Source: Rhodomicrobium sp. | Lineage (GTDB): Bacteria > Pseudomonadota > Alphaproteobacteria > Rhizobiales > HXMU1428-3 | Direction: 5' to 3' | Assembly (NCBI GenBank): GCA_021604665.1 | Contig: BQJK01000004.1 | Span: forward strand, 1 to 64,000 | DNA: 64,000 nt | Made by a program: the position numbers and the translations under genes | Shown here: piece after piece, positions 36,120 to 43,941 of the stretch | Layout: every line of letters begins with the position of its first letter | Position numbering within the stretch: position 1 is the stretch's first letter | The notes under the pieces: model-generated | What the model was told of the DNA's origin: nothing | Seen by the model: the letters and a program-made list of their open reading frames with translations, nothing else | Databases searched by the model: none

Positions 36120-38168
36120 TTACTCAGAGGCAAGCAAGCGAAGCTGCTCACGAGCAGATTCATTGCCCAGCGCCAACGCCCTCTGATACCAGAACCGTGC
36201 CCGTTTAACATCCGGGTCAATGCCAGCAACCACCCGAGAACTAGGTTGATTAGGGTCAAACGTCATTCCCATCGCCAAGGCACCGCGCCCACTCCCCTGC
36301 TCCGCTAAATGCGAAAAGGCTAACCGAGCCGCCGCCACATCACCAGCCCGCAACAATCTTGTACCACGCTCAAGCCATTTTTCCTCTAACGCCTGATCAA
36401 TAATTAAAGGCCCTCGGTTTGTGCTGACTTCAGGTGTCTTAATTTGCTCAGGTTGCTCAACTGAGGCAGGCGTTCTCCCAACAACCACAGCCTCTTCCCG
36501 TTGTGCAGCCGCTCGTGTCACTGGGGCAATCACCGCATTCACCTTTTGCGTAATCGGCGCTTCACCCGCATTGAAGACAAGCTCCGCAACAAAGGCAAAC
36601 GTCCCCGGCTGGTCTTCAGGTATCTCAACCTTAATCCGGCTGGCATCGCTCTGGCTAATAATCCAGGCCCCATTCACCAAACGGCCACTATCAACAGAGG
36701 CCCATTCAGGCATATTGCGAAGCACTAGAAATGCTGAAGGAAATTCTGCAAGGTTTGGCAATTGAACGGGTAAATCAATCGTTTTCCCCGCCACTCCAAT
36801 TAATGAGTCTACCTTAAACTGTGCCGCCAATTGCGCCGGATTCGCCGCTACAACAAGCGCTTTACTCTCAGTCACTTTAGGTTGCACAACCTCAAGGTTG
36901 CGGCGCGGGACAATATCAGAAAGCTTAGCGGCTTCCTTACCGCCAAAACCATTAAAGTCACTCTTGACCACATCACTAACCCCTTCCCCAAGGTAGAAGT
37001 AGCCAACGCCGCCAATAACAAGGGCCGCGAACAACATACCAATCATATTGATAAAGCGCGGACGCATCATTTTTTGCTGTGGCGGCGCATTTAGAAATTG
37101 CGGCAATGCTGGTTGCGGCTCTTCGCGCGGCTGGCCCTGCTGCCGCTCCTGATAATAAGCATCCTGGCTATGGGGCGCTTGCTGAGGATTTTTAAAGGGC
37201 GCATCCTGTGTTTGCCGGGCATCTGGCATTTGCCGGTAAGGCTGCTCATAGCCCTGTTGATCATACCCTTGCGGATAAGGCTCATAAGGCGTCTCAGTAT
37301 AATGCTGCGGGGGATATTCATACTCACCGCCGCGGCCTGAATGTCTAGCTTCACCGCTTTGCGGCACCTCTAACCGCGGCTCAAGCTGCTCTCTTAAATA
37401 TTCATAATCTGCTTCAGCCATTTCCTCTGGCGATAGCTCATTAGCTTCACTCCGGCCGCCTTGTTCAAGAGGCACTATATCGTTGCCGTCTGGCACCTCA
37501 ACGCCGCGATAAACACGCCCTTCACCAGATGTAACTTCGCGCTCTTTGGCTTTTAATTTCCCAAGCTCAGCACCCCGATAAATCAACTCTTCGCGAATTT
37601 CTTCTGGCTTATCAGGTGTGTGTTTTGAAATTTCTGCAATCTGGCGCTCCAAGGTTTCAATGCGCTCCCGCAACAGCTGAGCAGTCTCAGAAGGGTCCTC
37701 ATCACTCATCATTTGATAGTCCCCTGCCTGGCTTTCATGATCTTGCGGTTCATCGCTGTTACTAGCGCCCTCGTCTGAATATTCGGGATGATCTGGATGG
37801 GTAGCATACTCCGGCTCATACTCATTATGATGCGGTGCATACATTTCCGGCCCGCCCATAGCTTGAGGCGGCAAATCCTCATCATCCTGGCCAGCCGGGG
37901 CATATCCGCCTTGCTGAGAATAGGCAGGATCCTGCCCGTCTTGATACCCATTAACCCGTCCATTCGGCGGCGCGTCATAACCTTCATGCGCGGCGCGCTG
38001 CATATGCGCTGCCATCGCAATTTTGTCTTCCTCATTCAGCGCGTTGAGCCGATCCATAAGCCAAGAGGATTGGGTGCTATCCAGCCTGAACCCATTTGGC
38101 GATGAGTTATGGCCAGGGTTGCCCGTTGATTTAGGTTTGTTCCCGTTATCACTTCCAAAATTACTCAA
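36120..38168 (-). CDS. Membrane-anchored Gln/Pro-rich protein with Sel1/TPR-like C-terminus
   Basis: A 682-residue protein of unknown function. Residues 1-150 are hydrophilic and Pro/Gly/Asn/Asp rich. About 160-205 is a coiled coil (TAQLLRERIETLERQIAEI). About 260-360 is a Gln/Tyr/Pro-rich low-complexity stretch. A single membrane helix (FINMIGMLFAALVIGGVGYFY, quoted in part) lies at about 370-392, so the N-terminus should be cytoplasmic. The periplasmic part has a beta-rich domain (about 450-570) and ends in a Sel1/TPR-like pair (RLLRAGDVAAARLAFSHLAE, RARFWYQRALALGNESARE). The layout recalls alphaproteobacterial polarity proteins such as PodJ, but I see no specific match. Confidence 0.75.
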   Translation of the reverse strand: MSNFGSDNGNKPKSTGNPGHNSSPNGFRLDSTQSSWLMDRLNALNEEDKIAMAAHMQRAAHEGYDAPPNGRVNGYQDGQDPAYSQQGGYAPAGQDDEDLPPQAMGGPEMYAPHHNEYEPEYATHPDHPEYSDEGASNSDEPQDHESQAGDYQMMSDEDPSETAQLLRERIETLERQIAEISKHTPDKPEEIREELIYRGAELGKLKAKEREVTSGEGRVYRGVEVPDGNDIVPLEQGGRSEANELSPEEMAEADYEYLREQLEPRLEVPQSGEARHSGRGGEYEYPPQHYTETPYEPYPQGYDQQGYEQPYRQMPDARQTQDAPFKNPQQAPHSQDAYYQERQQGQPREEPQPALPQFLNAPPQQKMMRPRFINMIGMLFAALVIGGVGYFYLGEGVSDVVKSDFNGFGGKEAAKLSDIVPRRNLEVVQPKVTESKALVVAANPAQLAAQFKVDSLIGVAGKTIDLPVQLPNLAEFPSAFLVLRNMPEWASVDSGRLVNGAWIISQSDASRIKVEIPEDQPGTFAFVAELVFNAGEAPITQKVNAVIAPVTRAAAQREEAVVVGRTPASVEQPEQIKTPEVSTNRGPLIIDQALEEKWLERGTRLLRAGDVAAARLAFSHLAEQGSGRGALAMGMTFDPNQPSSRVVAGIDPDVKRARFWYQRALALGNESAREQLRLLASE

Positions 38169-38252
38169 CTTCCGCTCCCAACCCTTTGACTATCAGCCAT
38201 AACGGACCCCAAACCTGTCCGATGCAGCTCTATTGCATCCTTATTTCTTTTT

Positions 38253-39632
38253 TTATAATCGTGGTACGCCGTTAATCCACCAGCGCCCTAACGTCCTGTT
38301 TAAGGACGCCCAAATATCATCTCGCTGCAACGGGGTAACTTCCGCCCCACCAGCCACTTTGGAATATTGCCGGACAAAAACATCCATCGCAATTTTCATC
38401 TCTCCAGCTGAAACTTCCCGGCCAATCTGCTGCTGCCGTTTCGCCAACCATTCATTCGCCGCTTCAAACCGAAACATCCCCGGGATTTTCGCATTCAGGC
38501 TAACCTCATGCCATTTCGGGTGACGCGCAGGCTGGCGCAGTTCCTCAAACTTAGAGAAGAAATGATCTACAAATATGGCGAGCTTCTTGTAACGCTTAGT
38601 ATCTGCCTTCCAGTTATAGACAACCAGGATCACACTAGAGGCGATGGAAGCGATTGATTTACCCGGTTTAACCAGCTGGGGGTATTGATCATGTGTAATT
38701 TTGGTCGGCAAAAACTCATCAACCAAATTGAAATAAGCATTCAAACCAACCGTTTGCGGGGTAATAGGGAGAAAATGAAAATCCTGAACATTCTTCAGGC
38801 TTCCCAATCCTTCCACCGGCGCGCCGCCAAGCACCGCGACCGCATCAACCTCCCCGGATTGCAAACCAGCCAACCCCGCCGCCAGGTCCATATTCACCAT
38901 ATCGGCATCAATATCGAGCTTGGACAGGATTGTCCGGCCCACCATATCTGTCGATCCGAGCCGTTTGCCGAGAGAAACCTTGCGTCCAGCAAGGTCCCGC
39001 ATGCTGGCTATATTACGGCGCGCTAAAATATGAAATTCAGCGTTATAAAGCTTTGTGACATATTGAATACGTTTTTTAATGTCTTTGAATAATTCAGGGT
39101 TCGTCAAGCTTAAATAGCTCAGCTGCCCCTGCTGAATAATGCCCATATCGATGCCGCGAAGGAACAACACATCAAGCACATTCTGCACACCGCCTTTGCC
39201 CACAACCGGGATGACACGCAAATTATCTTTGCCAGACACATCCAGCACATTTGCAAGATCGGCGGCCATCCTCAGATAGGTGCTGGCAACATCACCAGAA
39301 ATAATACTGACCGTCAGACTGTTACGTGAGGCAACACGCTGACCATAATCTGAATTGCCAGCAACACCGCCCTGAGCCAAACGCTGACCATTTAGTGAGG
39401 CCTCCCCTCGAGGCTTCGTAAAACCATGACGCGCGATAAAACCACCACCAATTTCACTCTTTTGCGCGTCTGCCGCTAGCAAAAGACTGGGGGAATAAGT
39501 GAGTGATAATGAAAAGAAGGAGAGAATGAAGAGCGCCAGAAACAACTGACGACTAAGATAGAGATGACGATATAGATTGAAATGACAATGGGCAGCCCGG
39601 TCAATCGCCCGGCCTATGCCGCCGCATGACAC
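38253..39632 (-). CDS. TAXI family TRAP transporter solute-binding protein
   Basis: A periplasmic binding protein of the TAXI (TRAP-associated extracytoplasmic immunogenic) family. The mature part has LTVSIISGDVASTYLRMAAD near its beginning, a ligand-loop region GGVQNVLDVLFLRGIDMGIIQ (within 38 residues), and GLQSGEVDAVAVLGGAPVEGL later. No TRAP permease is adjacent, so it may be an orphan binding protein or sensor. The start is uncertain: the frame is open to 39776, but 39727-39758 is a 16-bp tandem duplication, not a multiple of three, suggesting non-coding DNA there. I use the GTG at 39632, ahead of a hydrophobic signal segment (LFLALFILSFFSLSL). No ribosome binding site decides it. Confidence 0.78.
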   Translation of the reverse strand: MSCGGIGRAIDRAAHCHFNLYRHLYLSRQLFLALFILSFFSLSLTYSPSLLLAADAQKSEIGGGFIARHGFTKPRGEASLNGQRLAQGGVAGNSDYGQRVASRNSLTVSIISGDVASTYLRMAADLANVLDVSGKDNLRVIPVVGKGGVQNVLDVLFLRGIDMGIIQQGQLSYLSLTNPELFKDIKKRIQYVTKLYNAEFHILARRNIASMRDLAGRKVSLGKRLGSTDMVGRTILSKLDIDADMVNMDLAAGLAGLQSGEVDAVAVLGGAPVEGLGSLKNVQDFHFLPITPQTVGLNAYFNLVDEFLPTKITHDQYPQLVKPGKSIASIASSVILVVYNWKADTKRYKKLAIFVDHFFSKFEELRQPARHPKWHEVSLNAKIPGMFRFEAANEWLAKRQQQIGREVSAGEMKIAMDVFVRQYSKVAGGAEVTPLQRDDIWASLNRTLGRWWINGVPRL

Positions 39633-39726
39633 AGAGCAATTCAGGCAAACCTGAATGATAGTTGCAGCTGCTAAACTGAAAATAGAACTCAAAACAACAG
39701 AACTCCCCGAAACAACCTGCCTTACT

Positions 39727-39758
39727 CCCAAACTGTATGGCACCCAAACTATCTGGCA
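39727..39758. repeat. 16-bp tandem duplication upstream of the TAXI gene
   Basis: CCCAAACTGTATGGCA (39727-39742) is followed directly by CCCAAACTATCTGGCA (39743-39758), two mismatches in 16. It falls within the longest reading of the TAXI gene, where a unit not divisible by three is unlikely in coding sequence. Confidence 0.8.
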
Positions 39759-39776
39759 CCCGAACGAACCAGCCAC

Positions 39777-40736
39777 TTAAATATACAAGGCCACTAAAAC
39801 TAGTTGGCCACTCAAGCGTAACGGCCCTTAATAACGACAGCCAGGAGGCAACCCCAGCTGGCCCGAAAGCAACAACTGAACCGGCATCAGATAGTCACTC
39901 ATCCGATAGTCACGACCCTGATTATATCCACCCACACCAGGCCCAGATACCAGTTACATACCAACCCAGTACAATCCTAAAACCAGCCAAATCCCTTAAA
40001 AGGAAAAACACAAATAGCGATATCTGCCACCAAATATTGTCAGCTCTAAAGTGAGAACCAAAGCAAGAGCATTAAAAGCTCAAGCCTGAAGAGTGTAAAA
40101 ACAGGTGAATGGATGCCCCCGCAGCTTTGCCAAAGTTTCATGGCGGAAATAGGACTTATGCAACAGTCCATAAATAACTTTACATTGTTAACAGATAATA
40201 TGGAAGGGAAACTCCAAGACCTTGCCTAATAGAACAATACACAGAGTTTCATGCCGGAAATTGTCAATTTACCTCTGAAGAAGCCCCCCGCCAGCAACGA
40301 GAATGCAACGGTTATAAGAAATCAACTTAATAAGCGGTTGATAGTGGCCGGAAAACTTGCAATTGAGGCCTCATTATGGCACACCTGAAACCGGGGCTGT
40401 TAACCAATAGAGGGGCTGAATTTTCCTCCATATCAAACAGTCATCAGAGGTGCTTTAAGCATAGGTTTGAGCCCAGCTCAGCTGGTTTGCTCTCTCGCTG
40501 CTGCGAGCATTTAAGGCTGCAAAGCCACCCCTGCCCCTTAAGACAGGATGGGACAGGAATTGATAACAGGCACTGATATTAGTGACAGATGCCAGTATCT
40601 GAAAGTGGCTAAAGCCCTTAAAAGCTATCACTAATAAAAAAGAGTGCGAAGCGACAGAACTAAAGAGACACAAAACCTGCAAAAGCAGTTTATCGCCAGA
40701 CTATCAGAATTTTAAAACGAGATTGGAGCCATAAAT
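39777..40736. other. Gene-free stretch of about 960 bases
   Basis: I find no convincing gene on either strand. The region contains a repeated GATAGTCAC word near 39890-39915 and two adjacent hairpins at 40469-40507. It should carry promoters for the flanking divergent genes and has room for a small RNA. Confidence 0.45.
40469..40507. other. Two adjacent hairpins in a long intergenic region
   Basis: The perfect 13-bp palindrome CCAGCTCAGCTGG (40473-40485) is flanked by GAGC/GCTC (40469-40472 with 40489-40492). One base later CTCGC/GCGAG (40494-40498 with 40503-40507) closes a TGCT tetraloop. No T run follows. Confidence 0.4.
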
Positions 40737-41492
40737 ATGAAACGGGAGCGTATAATGGGTAAAACAAAAACCTACCTGGCAGCGCTGGCAACATCATTCG
40801 CCATCTTCGGCGCATCATCCGCCATTGCTCAACCAGACCTGATCATCAATGAAGTAGACTCGCGCATTTATGCCGGCAGCTGCCTCACCAGCGAGCCGCT
40901 TGCAACTGGCCGCATTGCCATCAAAAACGTCGGCACACAAAATGCACAACTTCAAGTGACAGAAACATTCCGCTCAATGCTTGCGGTTTGGGTTCCCGAA
41001 AATATCGACATGATCGCAAAAATTACTGAGCGCTCTAGTCTGAAACCTCTCGATCAAGAAGGCCTGCCCTTCGAAGTTGCTAAAGGTGTTCTTAAAAAAG
41101 GGCGCTTCTTTCTCTCGGTTTCACAAGGCGAACTGGACAATGCGCGCCGCCAAGTGTCGAACCGCAACCGCACAGCCACCATCCAAACAGCTCTTGCTAA
41201 AATCGGCTTTGACCCAAGAGGCGTAGATGGCGTGATGGGCTCAAACACCAGAGCGGCCATCCGGGCCTATCAAGGTGATAAAGGTGACAACCGCACTGGC
41301 GTTCTAACTGATGATCAATTCCAGGCTCTGGTATCATCAGCTGGTATCAAAGAATTTGACAATGTGACCGGCGCAAACGGCATCACTAAAGTAACACTTT
41401 ACGCTCAAGTTGATCCTTACAACCTCATTGACGAAAGCAACGAAGCCAACAACATTCGCAAGTTTGAAGTGACGATTGATTGCAGCAACTAA
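40737..41492 (+). CDS. Periplasmic protein with peptidoglycan-binding domain inside a CARDB-like domain
   Basis: A protein of about 251 residues with a Sec signal peptide (TYLAALATSFAIFGASSAIA, quoted in part). The mature start PDLIINEVDSRIY and GRIAIKNVGTQNAQL look like the first strands of a CARDB adhesion domain. The end, QVDPYNLIDESNEANNIRKFEV, is the typical last part of CARDB. Between them, about residues 145-200, lies a PG_binding_1 helix bundle (IQTALAKIGFDPRGVDGVMG, NTRAAIRAYQ). It probably sits on cell-wall peptidoglycan. Two starts are possible: the ATG at 40737 (GGAG 8 bases before) or the ATG at 40755 (GGGAG 6 bases before); both retain the signal peptide. A terminator follows. 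Confidence 0.82.
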   Translation: MKRERIMGKTKTYLAALATSFAIFGASSAIAQPDLIINEVDSRIYAGSCLTSEPLATGRIAIKNVGTQNAQLQVTETFRSMLAVWVPENIDMIAKITERSSLKPLDQEGLPFEVAKGVLKKGRFFLSVSQGELDNARRQVSNRNRTATIQTALAKIGFDPRGVDGVMGSNTRAAIRAYQGDKGDNRTGVLTDDQFQALVSSAGIKEFDNVTGANGITKVTLYAQVDPYNLIDESNEANNIRKFEVTIDCSN

Positions 41493-41525
41493 ACTGCACA
41501 TGTCAGCTGATTAAAAATGACAAAT

Positions 41526-41556
41526 AAAAAGGGCGGCCAAACTGGCCGCCCTTTTT
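41526..41556. terminator. Bidirectional terminator
   Basis: A 14-bp stem (41526-41539 with 41543-41556) around an AAC loop, with five A at the left and five T at the right. It lies between the convergent CARDB/PG-binding gene and the 69-residue gene and can serve both. Confidence 0.92.
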
Positions 41557-41579
41557 AATATTCATCCATTTAATTGGAT

Positions 41580-41789
41580 TTAGAGCTTTTCAACGTGAAT
41601 AGCAGCGACTTCGTTAGGTACAATCGCGATAGAACCACCATTTGCGCCAGTGTCCTGAACATGGACATCTTTGCCACCTTCTTGAACAGCTTTCACAAGC
41701 TTGTTGATGTGGTACTTGCGGCCTTCAACATTCAATGTTGAGCCTTCTTTAAAAACAACGATCGCTTTGTGATCTGCATCAGTTGCCAT
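41580..41789 (-). CDS. Small conserved-looking protein of unknown function, 69 residues
   Basis: A 69-residue soluble protein without signal peptide or membrane helix. It appears to be a small beta-rich domain: KAIVVFKEGSTLNVEGRKYH, then a helix (INKLVKAVQEGGK), then VHVQDT and a final GSIAIVPNEVAAIHVEKL. Strong support for a real gene comes from AAGGAG 8 bases before the ATG, a codon pattern rich in GCT/GTT and CTT resembling the highly expressed genes here, and a shared terminator downstream. I do not recognise the family. It is monocistronic, with 345 gene-free bases upstream. Confidence 0.75.
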   Translation of the reverse strand: MATDADHKAIVVFKEGSTLNVEGRKYHINKLVKAVQEGGKDVHVQDTGANGGSIAIVPNEVAAIHVEKL

Positions 41790-42134
41790 GGGTTTCTCTC
41801 CTTAACAGTTTCTTATTTAAAGCTAAACCTCAGTTAGTTGCCTACCCCTTTAGCAGAGATGAGACAAAAAAAACAAAGGAAATTCTCGTTACAAACATTT
41901 TCCGGTGGAAATAATGGCTGAATAGCTCATTTTACCGTCTATGAGAGGTGATTTATGCCATTTCTGAGAATAATCCGCACACCTCCCACATATTTGAGTG
42001 CCATGCAGAAAGGCCACGCGCAGACCTCTTGCCTCAAATATCTCAGCAAAACAACCCCTAGATAGAGAAGTTTCGGTATAATTCGGCCAGAAAGACCCAA
42101 AAACTATAGAACAAAGCCCCCAAACAAAAAGCCA
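41790..42134. other. Gene-free stretch upstream of the 69-residue gene
   Basis: About 345 bases with no convincing ORF. It holds the AAGGAG site of the minus-strand 69-residue gene and presumably its promoter, plus the 3' end of the symporter transcript. No clear terminator is seen. Confidence 0.45.
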
Positions 42135-43625
42135 TTAAGCCGAACGAGACGCAAACTGCCGCTCAATCAAAGAGCCTGCCACAAGCCCAAATACTGAAAG
42201 CCCGATCGAGAAGAACCCGATTTGCGCTTCAGACCAACCAGCAAATCCTGTCGCCTCCTTTATGGGACCAAACGCCAAAATGGCAGATAACCCAAATAAC
42301 AGCGCCCCCCAGGCCCCAAGCCTGGTTGCCCCACGCCAATAAAGCCCGCCGGTCAGCAGCACAATGCCAGAGCAAAAATAGATCGAGCCGGTAATCGCAA
42401 GATAATTCCAGACATCTTCCGTGCCATCATAAATCAGCCCCCAATAGAGCTCATAAAGCGCAATCAACACGATAAAAATCCGCGTCCATCTTTTTTGAAA
42501 AGCCACATCATCAACCCGGTTCACAAGCGGACCAACCACATCCCGCGAAAGCAAACTCGCCCAGCAAAACAGATACCCATCCTGCGTTGACATGAAAGAA
42601 GCAAAAAACACCACCACAATTAGCCCGGCAAGGAACGGCGGCAAAACCTCCGCCAAAAATTGAGCCGTCGCCGCCAGCTTGGCATCACCTGTCAGCTCAA
42701 CAGCCCCGGCACCGCTCCGCGCCAGAAAAGTAAAAGCCAAGATACCGATAAAGGCTGGCAATATCATCCGCCCCGCAAAGAGCAGAGATGAGATCAAATA
42801 AGCCCGCTTCGTTGTCGCCTCATCTTGTATACATAGCGCCCGGCTCAGCGCCGTCGGCCAAATAGCAGCGCTGGCAATGCCGGCCACAACGATCATCCAC
42901 AACATGTAATCGAGCCCAAAGCCGGATGTTAGCAGCGGGTTAAAACCGCCCTCGCCTTTCAGCTCTCTCACCCGCGTAATAGCCTCAGCAAGCGGCACCA
43001 CCTCAAGAAGAAACACAATCACAGCAATCAGACCAAGCACCATCACAACGAATTGCAGCACATCCGTCACAATCACCGCCCGCATACCGCCAAACGCTGT
43101 GTAAGCAACCGCAATAGCAATCAACGTCACCATAATCACCTCAATCGAGGCACCGCCAATTTCTGCAGGAAGAAAAGGCAGGATATAAAGCGCGGCCACT
43201 TTCAAAAACAGCCCCATATTCAACACGCCCGCCAAAACCATGATGAAGCCTCCAACCACACGAATATCGCGGCCAAAGCGCTGCTCGTAAAATTCCGCAA
43301 CTGTCAGCACGCCGGTTCGCCGCAATGGCGCCACCACAAACCCGGTAAGCCCGACAAACAAACAGCCAATGAGCGCCGCAATACCAATATGAAAGGCAGA
43401 AAACCCCTCACCAAACCCCTTTTGCGCATTGTAAGCTATTGTTATCAGGCCAATTTCAGTCGCACCTAACGTGGCAATGGCCGCGGGCAGCTTAATTGAG
43501 CGCGCCGCTACAAAAAATTCTGCCAGTGAACTTTCCCGGCCAGAAAGTCGAATCTGTGTGGCGACAAGCACCAACAGGTAAAGCGCCGAAAACACACCAA
43601 TGAATAAAATTGAACCGTCAGCCAT
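42135..43625 (-). CDS. Sodium:solute symporter family transporter
   Basis: A 496-residue inner-membrane transporter of the SSS family with about 13 helices. The conserved early region EFFVAARSIKLPAAIATLGATEIG (quoted in part) near residue 36 and AYTAFGGMRAVIVTDVLQFVV near 185 fit the family, as does FFASFMSTQDGYLFCWASLL near 345 with the Ser/Thr of the second sodium site. It is not fused to a kinase, unlike the SSS gene at 14934. The start is the ATG at 43625 or the GTG one codon earlier. The substrate cannot be told from sequence; some relatives carry proline, acetate, sugars or vitamins. It stands alone. Confidence 0.88.
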   Translation of the reverse strand: MADGSILFIGVFSALYLLVLVATQIRLSGRESSLAEFFVAARSIKLPAAIATLGATEIGLITIAYNAQKGFGEGFSAFHIGIAALIGCLFVGLTGFVVAPLRRTGVLTVAEFYEQRFGRDIRVVGGFIMVLAGVLNMGLFLKVAALYILPFLPAEIGGASIEVIMVTLIAIAVAYTAFGGMRAVIVTDVLQFVVMVLGLIAVIVFLLEVVPLAEAITRVRELKGEGGFNPLLTSGFGLDYMLWMIVVAGIASAAIWPTALSRALCIQDEATTKRAYLISSLLFAGRMILPAFIGILAFTFLARSGAGAVELTGDAKLAATAQFLAEVLPPFLAGLIVVVFFASFMSTQDGYLFCWASLLSRDVVGPLVNRVDDVAFQKRWTRIFIVLIALYELYWGLIYDGTEDVWNYLAITGSIYFCSGIVLLTGGLYWRGATRLGAWGALLFGLSAILAFGPIKEATGFAGWSEAQIGFFSIGLSVFGLVAGSLIERQFASRSA

Positions 43626-43941
43626 CACTCATAGTCCCCCACAAAATTTTCCAAGCCAAGATACCCGGCTATATGTCATACAGATTCAAGAGATGTTACT
43701 GGATTAAAGCCTGAGCCAAGAATAGCCAGGCCCAAGTTCAAAGCTGGCCCAAGCGGATAAAAACAACACCCCGCCCCAGAACAGAAAACTTCAAACCGTC
43801 TCACCAAATTCAAAATAAAGTGACCCCATCTTCAGGGATTATACTCTTGACGGTTGCACCTCAAATAGGCCCAATAGCAAACTCGATCGCTGCATCTATT
43901 CAGCCCATTGTTACACCCCAGTCAAGAAAACCACAAATTCA
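43626..43941. other. Divergent promoter region between the symporter and DUF262 genes
   Basis: About 315 bases without a gene separate the divergent symporter and DUF262/DUF1524 genes. I see no clear promoter motif or repeat. Confidence 0.4.

Noticed and set aside
39737-40054. Open frame of 105 codons on the plus strand in the long spacer
   Set aside because: No ribosome binding site, low-complexity composition, overlaps the tandem duplication, and no family resemblance.
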